Shown here: positions 38,601 through 52,105 of the stretch, one piece after another
Position numbering within the stretch: position 1 is the first letter of the stretch
Layout: every line of letters begins with the position of its first letter
Assembly (NCBI GenBank): GCA_013398955.1
Contig: VWPU01014059.1
Coordinates: forward strand, 682,001 to 746,000
From: Callaeas wilsoni
Taxonomy: Eukaryota; Chordata; Aves; Passeriformes; Callaeidae
DNA length: 64,000 nucleotides
Direction of reading: 5' to 3'
Translations under genes and position numbers: made by a program
Notes under the pieces: generated by a model
Told to the model about the DNA's origin: nothing
Seen by the model: the letters and a program-made list of their open reading frames with translations, nothing else
The model's database searches: none

Positions 38601-41600
38601 TGGCCCAAGTGATTAACTCTGAATGCATCAGATATTCTTCTAACAACCAGGTTCTAGTTTTTCAAAGACTCCGTCCAGTTCTATGTATTCTTTGTAGCTG
38701 CTTCTGTAAGTGACTGCTACCAAGATAATCATGGCATCTCTCTGGTTGGATTCTGAAACATAAATTCGGCACTGGACAGACAAGGAGATAATAACTCGAT
38801 CTCCCAAAATGGCTATGGTGAATGCAGATTTTAACATTTTGAGCAGAATTTGAAAATATAAAATTATCAAACCCAATGAAAGTTTAGTTGATATAGGTGA
38901 ATCAGTTCAAAGTTACCAGCAGATTATTTGTCTTGAAAAAAGAAGATAGATGAAAAGTTGCCATTCTGCTCAGCCATTGCTAGCTCATATGGAAAACGCA
39001 TTTTCAAAATATTCTTACTGTGTCTCAAGGATTACTTAATTTTGCTTCAGTCCTTATTTATAATGTTTCCGACTTCATATTACTGGCTGCAACTTTGTCT
39101 GATAAGATCTTCATCATAGCCTGCACTTTTATTAGGAACATTTTTCTATTGATTATGCAAAATATGCCCTGGTAGAAACAGACACCTCCCAGAGCAGAAT
39201 TATGTTCTTGAAAGAGCTTCCTTTCATTTTTGGTAAGTATCTGACAGAAGAGGGCTTTGGGATGCCTCCTCTTTCCTACAAACCACGTTTATAACCTCTT
39301 TAGATCTGTAATAGACTTTCAAATTATTATTGTGCATTTCTTGTCGTACAGCCTGACTGTGTCACTTCCTGTCATTGTAAGTAAATTCATTAACCTCTCA
39401 TTTCCTCAAAGGCTTCTCTCCCAACTACTTAAAGTAGTTTTCAAGGATTAAGGGTAGCACCAAGACCTTCACTTCAAAGGCATTCTTGAAACAATTCTGG
39501 CTGTACCGCATTTTCCAGGCCCTTTGGCCTTTGGTCATATATTATGTCAAATGTTATGTGTATTTTAAATCAGCACATAGCACTCTGAATATATGCAGTT
39601 CCTCATTTAATCTAGTGCTGCTTCACAAAAAGTATCCATTGAGATCTGAAGGTTTATGTTTTATCTGTCTGTGTGGGTGTATAAACTCATGAACCACAGA
39701 TATTCCTTAAGTACCTTGTAGTAGCCAGGAGAAAATGAGGTAATACTATGCTGCCACTGCAATCTTCTTGGTTGCATATATTTTAATTTAGTCTTAAGCA
39801 CTTTTAGTGAAAATATCTATTAAATAATTTATTTTTGGATAAAATATGAAATGAATGTCATCATTTTATAATTCTTTAATAGACCATAAAAATTGTTTTT
39901 TCCATTGTTATCTGAAAAGGCAAAGATCTTGCTTTAAGATATTAGGTAGCAAAAATTCTTGGTTTTAGAGACAAGGTATTTATCTAGCTTGCTCCATAAG
40001 GGCAGTCATAGTGGTGATGAAGACCACCAAAATGCCCGCTGGACCATCTGAGAGAGTATCTTAGTGGGACTTTCCTGGAAGCAAATATTCTTTTCAGATT
40101 TTGAGTCTGGTTGCAGAAGCTGCAGTAGTGCTTACTTCACCATGCCTGCTACCATGAAGAAGAATAACTTTTTAAATGAGCATCATAATGTGATAGCTGT
40201 AAAAATATAGTGTGAATCCAAGAATCTACAGGTCTATCTCTGAAGAAGCCCCTTATCTTTGTAGTACCTCTCTGTATAGAAACAGTTTTCCATGAGCCAT
40301 TTCTATTTTATGCCTGCAATGTCACATTAAGACAAGGTCTACTTAGACTTTCTTTTCTGACTCATAAAATCTTCTCGTAGTGTGTGCTGGTGCATCACCT
40401 CCCTCCTCAAGGCTGCACTATGGTCTTTGATCTCCAACCGTAAGTACTCTGACCTTCCAGTATTTGTGTCAGTGGGTGGATTGTAGTCCCTAGCTATTCT
40501 TGGTTTACTGGCAGTAGCAGCCTTATCTGTGCTGTGATCCACAACTTCTCTGCTTTTAGCCATTCAACATTTATTACAGAAGAGAGGTCATAACTTCAGT
40601 CAGTGTGCTTGCAAATAAGTAGTAACTCCCACTAGTGAGAGTCTCCCCACACTTCTTACTCAAAGATAATTCTGTTTTTTCCCCAGCCAATTCCTCCAAT
40701 TGTATTGTCTTAATAAAACTCCTCAATCCTCATGATGTATTCCTGGACTGTAAAAGCTTTTGTCTATGCTAGTGTTTTATTCTCCCTCACAGTCCTATAT
40801 TCTACACCTATGTTCTCAACAGACATATTATGTCTTGTTTAGCTGTCATCAAAAGCAACCAGTTTCTTCTCTCTGTGCAGCTACAGCTCTAGCTGTGACC
40901 ATTCTCTTGGGTAAAGCATTCCTTAGTCACGCAGAGGATTTTTTATTTTGCAAATTCTCTGTTCTATCTTTTCCTGCAGAAACATACTGGGTGAACCTTC
41001 CTCTTTATCTCTTGCCTGTTCAGTAAAGTGAGCATCTCTCCTTGACAGTACCTTCAAAACTCTTACTCATGCTTGTTTGATTGACTAAGATTCAAATGAT
41101 TGGGCAGTGGGAACAGAAAATACCTTGGCTGCAGCACTCTTGAACAATTCCTTTGGGACTGTCAGGTTTTAGTTGTCCTGTTCACTCTAGTGACACACTG
41201 TTACTACTGAAAAATACTTCTTTCTTTCTTAGTCTCCTGATACAGCCTCTTATCCATGCAGCTTAAAGAACAGATTTTTTACCTTTCAAATTTCTTGCAT
41301 CAATATTTAGGGAAGCTATTAACTTGATAAAAATTCAATTTCAAGGATCACCACATCTGTTGATTTAAAATAGCTTTCTGTTAACACAATATATTTAATA
41401 TCCACAATCTGAACTAGATTATGGTAAAATGCAAATAAAAACTATTTACACCTTTAAATACACAACAATGTTATAGACCCTTGTAAGGGATGGGTAACAA
41501 ATGAACACTATTGAGTTATGCTAACATCAGATTTTTCTGTCTATTGCTAGTATTTAGCTGAAGACTCATTCAAGACAGGTCTCTATTTTAGAGCATAATT

Positions 41601-43420
41601 GCTTTTTGAGGGCTTCTTCCTGGACAATATTATGTTCTTGCTAAGACACACTGAACTTTTCTTGTTTGTTTTGGTTTTGTTAGTGTAAATCTTCTCCCGG
41701 GATTTCTTCAAGCCCATCATATTTTGGGATTCCACAAGTCTTTCCTTCCAAAATAATTTTTATTTCCCCAAAGCTTGTTCACCTGTAAGTATACAGAGAT
41801 ATTTTTGATCTTTTTCCTATTAAATTACAGTGGTGCTTGGGTTTTTTTGGGATTCTTTGGAAATTAAAAACCACCTGTTCTACAATTGCCTATTTACATA
41901 TCTTGAATTCTTTTAGTAGTAAAGTAAAATTCTCATCCCCAAGTGCTTAACTAAATGTGTACATTCCAATGTAAAACATCTCCACATAAAAAGCCTTAAA
42001 TCTGAAACTAACCTGCAATTTGAAAAACATACCTAATTCAAGGTTATAGTTGGAAAAAATGCCTGTCATTCATTACAAGCTCTTGACTGAGACTCAGGCA
42101 TGATATTAATCAACACTTTGAAATAATGATGGCTTGGAATAAAGGTTGTCCATACTAATCTTTGAATAATACTGTAGCAACTCTTAACAAACACTGCACC
42201 TGGGCTTTTTGGTGAGAAAACAGAGATATTTTATTGGAAAGATAAGATTTAAAGTCACAACCAAACTATTGTAAAATTATTGAAGTGCTTAGATTTAAAT
42301 TCCTGAAACAGAACTTAAAATGTGTGGGTATAGTTTTTGAATCATAGAAAATTAGTCTAGGAAGTATATTCTAAGCCCTGTAATCCTTCTCTCTCTTGTA
42401 TGTGACAGCATTCCAGATAGGTATCCATCCAGTGCTTTATATTTAGTGACAAATATCATGTTCCAGGGAATTGAAATGGAGTTTAGTTAAGCACTCCCTA
42501 ACACTTTGTCTAACCTTTGCTGAAACTTAAATACGTTATTACTTATCCTACTAGCCCTGGACATAGACAATGAAACGACATTTGTTACTTGTTTCTACAT
42601 GACCTCTTTGATGGTAAGAGCTACTAGTTTTTTTAACCTCTGTCATATCTTGACTAAGCAAGGTCAGATTTTTTCAATCATCGCTGTTCCTGCCTCTAAG
42701 ATCTTTTCTTCCCTTATGATCTATCTAAGCAGATTGTTTGGTTTTTTTTCTTTGGAGTACATTGCAACAAAACTACATATAATATTGAGATGCAGCCAGT
42801 GCTAAGGAAATCAGAGTTATGTTGCTCTGATAGCTGGCATTATCTTTTTTCACAATACACCAATGAAAAATTGATTCTTGTTCAACTTGTGGTAGCATTC
42901 TCTCCTCATGTTTTACCCATATGTTAAGTGGTCTTTGAAAGACTTCTGGTGACTCTGTGAGACACTTTTTTTTTTTATTTATATTGACCTTCCCATGTAC
43001 ATTATATTCTCTATTAATTCTATTTATTTTTATAATTATTTTTCCAGCATGAAAGTCAGACATGTTGGTCCTTAGCTGTGTATGTCCCTAGAAGTACTTT
43101 TTAAATTATATGCATTTATTTCTGTGAAGTGTCTTTCAAAATTATTAAATTTTCTACTACCTTTCAGAAATTTAATTTCTGAGTCTCTGTAGGACTTAAA
43201 AGTTAATATTGCATGGCTTGGCTATTTATTAATGGTAATTTTATCTGTTTATTTTAAAAACTCAGTCTGATGCTCAGGTCAAAAAAATTCTGTGATATTT
43301 AAGAAGTTTCTGAGCTCACATGTTCTTAATCTTCTAAACTATATTCTTGTCTATGTGTCTTGAATATGAATATGGACATATCTCATTCTGCCATTTCACT
43401 CCTCTTTGTGCTTTGTCAGT
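32641..43420. other. Non-coding, AT-rich, no recognisable gene
   Basis: There is no convincing coding frame, RNA gene or identifiable transposon in this 10.8 kb. A near-palindrome at 37471-37490 and scattered A/T runs are the only structure noticed. It is consistent with the gene-poor DNA that flanks FLRT2. Confidence 0.55.
37471..37490. repeat. 20-base near-palindrome
   Basis: TGTTGAGGGG is followed directly by CCTCTCAACA. The two arms are reverse complements except for one position, which would be a G-T wobble in RNA. Confidence 0.5.
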
Positions 43421-44258
43421 TCACAGAATCATAGAATGATAGAGTGGTTTGGGTTGGAGGGGGCCTTAACACGATCCAGTTCCAACTCCCTTGCTGTGGG
43501 CAGGGACACATTTCACTAGACCAGGTTGGTCAGAGCTCCATCCAGCCTGGCCTTGAACACTGTCAGGAATGGGGCATACATCACTTCTCTTGACAATGTC
43601 TTCCAGTGCCTCACCACTCTCACAGTAAAAAATATTTTCCTAAAATCTAATCTAGACCTACTCTCCTTGAATTTGAACCAATTTCCCCTTGTCCTATCAA
43701 TACATGCTCTTGTAAATGCTCTTGCCCCATCTTTCCTGCAAGTTTCCTTCAGGTACTGAAAGGCTGCAGTTAGGTCACCCTGAAGCCTTCTCTATTCCAG
43801 ACTGAACAATCCCAATTCCCTCAGTCTTTTCTTGCAGGAGAAGTGCTTTATCCCTCTGATCAAGCTGATGACCCTTCTCTGGACTTGCTCCAACAGGTCA
43901 ATATCCTCCCTGTCTTGAGGATGCAGTATTCGAGGTGAAGTTTCATGAGGGCAGAGCGGAGGGGCGGAACACCTTCCTTGCCCTGGTGGCCATCTTGCTT
44001 TGGATGCAGCCCAGCACACAATTGGCTTTCTGGGCTGCAAGCACACATTACTGCATCAAGTCCAGCACACCCAACTCCTTCTTGGCAGGGCTGCTCGTGA
44101 TCTCATCATTCCCCATCTTGTGTTGATACCAGAGGCTGCCCCAATCCAGGGGCAGCACCTTGCACTTGGTCTGGTTAAACCACATGAGATTCCTAGGTGT
44201 CCACTTCTTAAGCCTGTCTAGGTCCCTCTGAATGACATCCTATCCTTCAGTTGTTGAT
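43421..44258 (-). mobile_element. CR1 LINE, 3' part, degenerate
   Basis: On the + strand it begins with the reverse complement of the avian CR1 tail (CACAGAATCATAGAATG), followed by the familiar reverse-complemented CR1 3' UTR and the C-terminal end of ORF2. It is therefore inserted in minus orientation and 5'-truncated near 44258, the usual outcome of CR1 target-primed reverse transcription. The minus-strand frames at 43792-44048 are remnants of the ORF2 end in two different frames, so it is frameshifted and dead. Divergence from the remembered consensus looks substantial, suggesting an old insertion. Confidence 0.92.
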
Positions 44259-44593
44259 GACTCTGAGCATGGAACTAGTTTTGTGTCTCATGTAGAATGG
44301 TTCTATTGTATGTCCCTAATTTATTCATGAAAATTCCGTGTGAGACAAGAGCTTCTCAGAAAACAAACTATATAGCTTCATATCATAGAAATGAGACTGC
44401 CTTGTTACTGCTTGTCCTTGATGGTCAAAGTTGGCCATTATTCATCATCCGGTTTTCCCCAAGTGCTTATAAATCTGATTTGCTTGATGAGCTATTCACA
44501 TTAATTGAAATTAAACTGATTTTTCTACTACCCTCAAATTCTTCTTTGCCAGTTTGTAGTTTCAAGATATGTGGATAAAATCAATGTACGAAT

Positions 44594-44722
44594 GACTGAG
44601 ATTAGCTCAGTTGGTTAGAGCATGGTGCTAAAAACACCAAGGCTGTGAGTTTAATCCCTGTAGGAACTATTTACTTAAGAGTTGGACTTGATGATCCTTG
44701 TGGGTCCCTTCCACCTTCCAGT
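44594..44722 (+). mobile_element. tRNA-Ile-derived SINE with CR1-like tail (TguSINE1-like)
   Basis: The head from about 44597 resembles tRNA-Ile. An exact Pol III A box (TAGCTCAGTTGG) lies at 44603-44614. The anticodon arm shows TGGTG and CACCA stems around a CTAAAAA loop at about 44623-44639. A decayed B box lies at 44648-44658, where the expected CpG positions have become T/A. The body continues into a segment like the last part of CR1 (GTTGGACTTGATGATCC, about 44681 onward, then GGGTCCCTTCCA). A tRNA-Ile head joined to a CR1 tail is the structure of TguSINE1 of zebra finch, which is mobilised by CR1 machinery (family knowledge). The octamer tail and target-site duplications are not recognisable. 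Confidence 0.8.
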
Positions 44723-47700
44723 CTTATTTTAATATGACTTAAAGCTCCTACAGCATGCATGTGATGAAAAGAGGAATTTTCATTAATTTTTGTCTACATT
44801 AATATCCTTTTATAGATACCTGAGGGTCATGGCTTTTAAAATTACTGTAAATATCTCAGACTAGTTTAAGATCTTAATGTTGAGAACTCAACCCAAACAC
44901 TGTCTCTTAACATCTGAGGCGACTGAAACCTCAAAGAATAAGATAATATTTACAACTGCACTTTTAGCAAAACTTCATAGCCCCCTTCTCTGAGCTACCT
45001 GCAAGAAATGTGTACCAGAGTGGCAGTACGCTCCCTGGAGACAAAGACCAGATGGGATGTGAGCACCCTGTGCACCTTCAGCTGTGTCTTTTTAAATCTT
45101 CTAATGAGTTAATGGAATATAGCTTCTTTAGAGCACTCACTAGAAATGGGCACAGAAAATGACATTCCATTTTTCACTCACTGCTGTGTGGAAGTAGCTA
45201 CAATGAAAATTTTCAAGATTCTGAGAATTATTTTTTTCCTTCAGAACCCAGCTCTGGATTTTATTTCATTTAATCACCTGGGACCTAAAAAGAAAAGGGC
45301 AAAATTTCCCCCAGGCAAAATTTCCCCCCTCTATTTATAAGAGGTAAGGCCTTTCTAATATTTCTATAGTCCTGGTAGATGGGGTTGTCATTCAAGCTCT
45401 CCTGATCAGAAGGGGGAAAAAGCGTCGTTTTGGTGATGTGTTTTCTTATTTGTGGCAAGAACTATAAATCACAGTCTTCATTCTGGCTTTGGTTTCTGGA
45501 GCAGCTCCAAATAGGAAGTGTGCAAGCAGGCAGTTAGCTTATTTCATAGTGAGAAAAAAAAAGGAAAATAACATAAGTTTCCTTTGTCTGGTAAATTCTG
45601 ACACTGTGAAATGTTGGGGTGAAATCCTGATCCCTTGGAAGTCAATAAGGATTTCTTACAAAGAAATTTTATGTTAAGTACTAATAGACTTAAGTAAAAC
45701 TAAGATTTCATAAAGAAAACAAAATTCTGGAACTGAACTGTCTGCTAAATTCTATTAATTTATTTTGCCCATTTCAAAGGCAAAGATACTTTAATAAAGA
45801 ATGATCTTGAAAGTAGTTTAATCTAACTCATTCTCTTTTAGTCTGAGAGAGGATTCAAGTGGACACATCATCTGTTACCATCACTCAGTTTTACCTTCCA
45901 TTACAGACACAATATCAGACAACCACATGGGCCTTGACTGCAGCATCTAAAACTGTTGTTGTAGATGCAGTAGCAAATAGTAAGAAAACAGTAAGAAAAT
46001 ATCTATTACTGAGGTTTTTTGGTCATATTAGGACTTAAATTAAACCCCACACAGAAATTAATCCATTTGAAAATTCTGACCCATATGCCGAAGTTCTTTG
46101 AAAGAGAAACTAAGATCTAATTCTGTTCCTTAAGGTACAGCAGTCACATAGGAGATTGTATTCTAACTTCCAAAAACATAGACTCCTTTCTGAGAGAGTT
46201 TTGGGTTTTCCAGGGCTAGAAACAGCTTGGTGGAGGTTATGGAATCAAAGGTTTGAATGTTGGCACGTCTCACAGATATTCGGCAGGAAGTAGACCCACT
46301 AAGCTATTTCATAATTTTCTTTGAACTATACTAATTAAAACTTCATTCTTTTGTGCTAAAAAATACAATTTAAAACACCCAGCATGATCTAAAACTCATG
46401 CTTAATGCTTATATAGTAAGAGAATTTTGCTCTAGATAAGTGATTAAATTTCAGAAGCTGTTTTCAAACTGTGTATTTTTATTGATAACTTATTTCCATT
46501 AAATGCAGATGCTAAAGTTCCACAATGCAGAATTAACACAGTAATTGGCTAGAGCTGTGTTAGTTTTGTCTTTCATATGGTTATATTAGGGGACAGTTTA
46601 GCAGATGTCTGAATTACAGTTGATTAATAAAAAAGGCAATGCACATTACGAAGAGATGTTTTTAGGATTCATTTTTGGATTAAATCCTATAGAAACATAA
46701 CACAGGCCTTAGGCAAATCCAAGAAATAAAATAGGAAATAAACTGGATACAAAGACCCATATGCTGTGTACAAATCAGGTCTATTATCTTTGCTTACCTT
46801 ATGGCAGAGATAGAATTTATAACCCACCTTTGTAGCTGAGTAGAAATAAAAGCTCTGTGTTAACAGTATATTTTATCCTATCTCTCAAAAAGAGGTGAGG
46901 AGTCAGCTTTTTCTTTAGGAAGAAATAATCACTAAACCCTACAAAACTAGGTGTGTATATTTGCCATGTTTATTTGATTGCAACACAGTGTAAACATAAC
47001 TAGGAGAAATATCAACTTCTTCTTCCTAGAACAACAGAATCTGCTCAGCCTGAGCAATACCAGCTCAGCATCTGCCATGTCTCTGGACATACTTGAGTAT
47101 TAGAATTCAATTGTACTGTAAATTATTAAATCAAAAGGCCAAAAATGTCAAAACAAATATTCCTTGAGTCTGAAAATGTCGAGGCTAGATCAAAGTCTGG
47201 TGACTTGAAATATATTTTGATGATTTGGATGAATATTGGGTTGAGTTGGTTTTTTTTTTTCTTTGATTTTTTTAATATAACTTTTCTCTGATTGCAAAAG
47301 GCTTCCTACTTTCAGATATGGTGTTGGAATCAGAAAATTCTCCTGCTAATACATATGAGAAGATCAAATTTACCTATGCTTTTCTGGTGTTGTTTTAATG
47401 TGATATTACTCTCACTGTCATCCTCAATATTTAAAGTTAATCAAGGCTGGTGACATGGTGATACATTGGGGGATTATATATCTAATTTTTTTCATTAGCA
47501 GAGGCAGATGTCGTGGTTAAAAAAGCCATAAAACATAAGAACAATAAGTTTAAAATGCTGGAACATCATCCTGTTTCTCTTCCATATTTCCTGTGTTGGT
47601 TTAGCCAAGTGATTCAAACCATTACTGTAGTATGTAATCTAGCATTAGTGTGCATAATGTATTGATGTGATAATGTTTAATGACCTTTATTATTGTCTTT

Positions 47701-48577
47701 GTCTCAATTCCTTTTCTGTAAAATAGGGACAAGGCAGTGATATGCAGTGCAAAAAGAGCTACGAAGATAAATCTATTAACATCTAAATTATAACATAAAA
47801 TGATTCTAGGACAAGCAGTGAATACCTTCATTACATCATCTCTCTGTGTATATCTTACCATACAAGTACTCCCACCATCTGCAGCTCAGAGCACAACGCA
47901 GTACTAACCCTGTAAAAGAAACTGTTCTCATTTGGATTAATGCATCTTTTTCACTGGGAGTTTTTGGAAAAATCCCATCTTAATCTAAGCACACCAGTAT
48001 ACTGGAAAAGTAGCAATGTTTATCATCTATACATAACAGTCAGCAAATCCAGCAATGATGGAAAGTATCTGGTTTATTTGTTCTTCTTCTAACGTACATT
48101 ATTTATATTGTGATCCATTAGTAAATATGACTGAAAAACAGAGAAGAAGATCACCTGTTTTAATTCTCTTTGCTGCAAAATTCTTTCTTTCTTTTGGACG
48201 TTGAGGGTAAGTTTATGCTTTTTCATGAGCTGGAATATCTATAGAAGTAAAGGATGCCACAGAGAATGTGACGTGTCAGCAGGGATGGAATAAAAAGGGC
48301 AAGCTGGGAACATCCAGAAGGAGCAGAGAGGAGGAGGCTCCTGAGAGCAGTAGGGAGCAAATATGTAGCCAAGTCAAACAAAGCACAGAGCAAGAACTGT
48401 GTGTAGCGTGCTACAGCTCAGAGGCCCTGGAAATTTCTGAGGTAAGAGAAAGAAAGGAAGAAAAATCCACTCTGCAAAAATGTGTGTGTGTGTATAGTTT
48501 TTAAATCACTTATTTTTATCTGTCTCTCCTGTGAGTATCATATGTTCTTCACATTCTTTAACAAAAATATTCATTAG
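44723..48577. other. Non-coding, AT-rich, no recognisable gene
   Basis: No coding frame with protein character was found. At about 45618-45660 a short motif resembles the old amniote repeat containing GAAGTCAAT, but it is too decayed to delimit. At 48250-48441 purine-rich sequence ends in a good splice-donor match (GAG|GTAAGA, GT at 48442); no matching acceptor or conserved frame supports an exon. Confidence 0.5.
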
Positions 48578-48860
48578 GTCTTGTCAGTGGAATCCAGGGA
48601 GAGAACAAGAAGTAACTGTCATAAACTGAAATACAAAAAATTCTCTTTAAACATTAAAAGAAGAGAGGTTGTTTTTTTTTTTTTTCCTATGAGTGTGGCT
48701 GAGCAACGGAAGGGATTGTCCAGAGAGGCTGTGGAGTCTCCATTCTTTAAGATAATTCAAAATCCAACTGGGTGCAGACCTGAACAACCCGTCCTATGTG
48801 ACTCTGTTTTGAACAGGGGGCTGGAGTAAGCCAACTTCAACTGTTCTGTGATTCTATCCT
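48578..48860 (+). mobile_element. CR1 LINE 3' fragment
   Basis: The order of recognisable pieces matches the CR1 3' end: the segment with CAAGAAGTAACTGTCATAAA (from about 48607), a T-rich stretch, GAGAGGCTGTGGAGTCTCC (48723-48741), and the closing TTCTGTGATTCTAT tail at about 48844-48857. It is 5'-truncated near 48578 and keeps its 3' terminus. It carries no coding capacity. Confidence 0.85.
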
Positions 48861-51156
48861 GGGAGAGGTTTTCTGGGGAGAAAAGGGAAGTTGACATGTT
48901 TGTTTCAATTAAAAATATTTTCCCCTTTGTTTATTTAAGGAAAAAGTGTGGATTTATCTATGCCCACCCTGTCTGACTTTTGCTTCCACAACAGAAATCT
49001 AGAAGTATCTAATAGCATGTGAATATGCTGCTGCATGCATCAGTAGGTCCAGGTGGCTTCCAGAAATTGGAGTCACAGGGACATGGCAGGCAGCAAAGGC
49101 CACTAGAGGTCACACAAACTATTTAAAAGAACATGAACAAGGTAATTTATATTCCCGTTGGGAACCTTTTCCTCTTCCACCTGTTCCCCTTGCTTGTCAG
49201 TCTCAGGTCACCTTCCTTCCTCATACAAGGCTGTGGTCAGGTATGTTTAGCTTGTTTTCTTCCTGAACTTGATTTCCAGCTCTAGTTTAGTCATGTGGAG
49301 ATGATATCACTTTATGGAGAAAATTCCACCGTGATCACAGGCCATGAAAGTGTCAAACAGTGGTAAAAAATATAGTGTCATGCTAGGTAAGAAATTTTTT
49401 TCTTGCGTTCCAAAAATGGACTCAGTGAATGAGCAAGACAGAATATGAGAGAGTGAGAGTCAGTAGCAATAGCCACAGTATTCATCTTCCCAAAACCAAT
49501 CCAACTTTACCAATCAGCTTCACAATTTCCAAAATCCATTTCACTGACTTTTACAGCAGGAACTGAGATGAAAGAGAAGTGAGAGTCTTTAATGGTAAGA
49601 CTGCCCCACCCAAAGCTTTATCATTACTTTCATTCTACTCTAATATTCAGTCTCCTGACTTCCAAATTTGCAGTCTATTTTCTCACTACTGTCCCTTCTT
49701 TATATTTGCTTTTTGTTTGTCACATGTACATGCAGACAGAGAAGTAAGGTTTCAAACACTCAGATTTAGGCTGCTTTTCTATTTATTATTGTCTCCCCTT
49801 CTCTTGTCTGTTTTGCCTAGAAAGGCTATGTATGGATTTTTACTTGATTCAGCATGTGAAAGTGATTCCTTCAAACAGGGCACAGAAGCATATGTGAGGA
49901 AGAAAGAAGACAGAGCACTGCAGACTTGCCAAGAGCTGCAGTGTTCATTCCCTGAACTCAGTGTACAAAATAGCTAAAAATTGTTTAGAAACAAATGAAA
50001 AAAAAAACAAACGAAATTATTTTAATTCCCTACTTTATTTTAGCTAGAGTTATCATTTGTCAAGAACATTCCAGACATTGATTCAAGACGTTTTTGACTC
50101 CTGTTCCTTCCTAAATACTTTTAGTTAAGTTAGACCAGCTAGTCTCATATCTGGTATGCTAAATATGGTGTTTCTCTACCTTTCTCTACCTCAGTTCAGT
50201 AGCAAGAGTGATCCAGTGTGTTGGTACTAATGATGAGGTTCATGCAGCTAGTAGTGGATGAGATAAGGCTTTATTGTTGTATGAAAATAATTGTTTTGGA
50301 ATATTGTGAGTTATTCATTAGCAAAATTTTTATTTGCTCCGTTTTTAAAGAACAGGGAGAAAGAGGGCAAGGACCCACCAAAAAACAGAGAACAATTACT
50401 GTAGAACACCTGGTAATCAGAAAGGATCCAAAGTCACTTTTATGGCCCGAATTAAGACTGGAATTTGAGTTTCCTGCTGTCCTTGACAAAAGCAAAAGCT
50501 CTAAATATCAGGCCCCTTATATTAGTCCTGTTCAAGCTTCTCAGTTTAAGCTTCTCTGCATTGGACTTTGTAGAAGCACAGAATAATTTGGATGTAGAAG
50601 TATGTGTCTCATAGCCATTGATATCTTTTGTGCTTACCAGTGACCACAGAAAAATATTTCTTTGGCTGAAGCCTCCAGTAAGAGACCTAATGATCCATTA
50701 AAACATCTCTCCTTTAATGCATGCTTTGTACTGCACCACAGGAATTCCCAAAGGAAGGAGGAAGAAGTACAGGATTTAGTTTTATGCAGCAAGAAACAAT
50801 GGGACATGGATTAATTTCCTTTCCCGCTGTAGCAAGGGTCCTTTGGATATCATAACAAATAATTTGAAATGAAAATCTGAGGAATGAGCTGATTGCATAC
50901 GGAAGGTTAGCAGATGGTTTTTAGTTAAACAGTTGATTACGGAAAAATGAGCAATATCAGTTATCAGTTGCAGATTTGTAGTTTCCTTTGTAACCAAAAT
51001 AAACAGTTTATGAAAATATAGAGTGGGATAAAACTTTTTCTTTAACATAAATCACTTAATACATGGGTTTGCTAGGTATGTAGTATTCAGTTTCCTGCAC
51101 TTTAGAGAATGCATTTTGTGTGCAGATGCAAGTTAGACAGTTCCTATTCCATCATC
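48861..51156. other. Non-coding, no recognisable gene
   Basis: Reading frames of 132 codons (49579-49977) and 122 codons (50218-50586) occur on the + strand, but they show no domain, conserved motif or coding-like composition and are judged chance openings. Otherwise the stretch is plain AT-rich sequence. Confidence 0.5.
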
Positions 51157-51236
51157 TCCTTCCTTCCTTCCTTCCTTCCTTCCTTCCTTCCTTCCTTCCT
51201 TCCTTCCTTCCTTCCTTCCTTCCTTCCTTCCTTCCC
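51157..51236. repeat. (TTCC)n microsatellite, about 20 units
   Basis: This is an uninterrupted tetranucleotide run of about 80 bases and a perfect polypyrimidine/polypurine mirror repeat. It is probably highly polymorphic in length and able to form triplex DNA. Confidence 0.97.
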
Positions 51237-52105
51237 TCTATTTATTCTGCAAAACCTCCTTTTATTCCCAATATGGAAATTAATTTTTGTATCATTTTTC
51301 AGAAAATAAAAGTGAGGAAATAATTTTGGAAACCTAGTTTGCTTATAGTAATTTTTTTGTAGATCTGTTGTGGCTGTACTGAAAGATGTGTTTTAATATC
51401 ATACCGGACATCTTAGTTTGTGCAGGCACATGAGTTTTAGGATAGAGAGGTTTGGGGAAATGACCCTGCACAACCTGTGATATCAGAGTATTTTGTGAAG
51501 CAGGTCTGTCATTTCTGTAGAGGCAGAGTGATGAGGGGATGAATGCTATTTGTGTGAGGGATGGTTGCAGACAATCTCATTAATCTTTCATTTTAGGGAC
51601 ACTGGTTTCAAAGGCAGAAGAAAGTGACTCAGAATGTGCAAATGGCATAAAGGCTAGTCTCTGGCCATTCAGGCTACATGTGAGCATGGTTCAGAGTTTG
51701 CTGAAACGTCACACTGAGCCATTATCCCTGGCTCTGAAGAGCTTTGCAACTCTACTGGAGCCTGGAAATGAGGCTCACACAAACACAAACCAAGATGCTC
51801 TTGTCTAAGTCCAGGTGAGAAATATTATTAGTATTCTCCATTAGCACATAATACTAGGATTTCTACACTACAGGAGGATGTGGACAGATGCATTGTGACC
51901 TGATACACACCACAGGCAGAGGGTTCAGGAACAGCACGACATGGACATTTATGCATTAGTGATAGCATTCTACTGCTGAGGCTCAATTATTTCTGCAATT
52001 GCACACAGAATGAGTCCAGGAATTTTCATGTTATTGTTTTGCAGTCCTTCTCATATGCAAGTGATTAGAGCTTTAATTTTTCTTTTATTCTGACCCTCTG
52101 CTTCT
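51237..52105. other. Non-coding, nothing recognised
   Basis: Unique-looking sequence lies between the TTCC repeat and the CR1 reverse-transcriptase fragment. No gene, RNA or delimitable repeat was found. Confidence 0.5.

Noticed and set aside
43792..44048. Small minus-strand protein genes
   Set aside because: They are decayed ends of CR1 ORF2 in two frames.
44597..44664. Functional tRNA-Ile gene
   Set aside because: The anticodon loop and B box are mutated, the acceptor stem does not pair well, and it is fused to a CR1-like tail. It is a SINE.
48268..48441. Possible exon ending in a GAG|GTAAGA donor
   Set aside because: There is no matching acceptor, no conserved frame and no other sign of a gene. 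One good donor match is common by chance.
49579..49977. 132-codon plus-strand open frame
   Set aside because: No homology is recognised and the composition is like the surroundings.
50218..50586. 122-codon plus-strand open frame
   Set aside because: No family similarity or supporting context was found.
51157..51236. CRISPR-like array
   Set aside because: It is a pure tetranucleotide repeat with no spacers, in a vertebrate genome.
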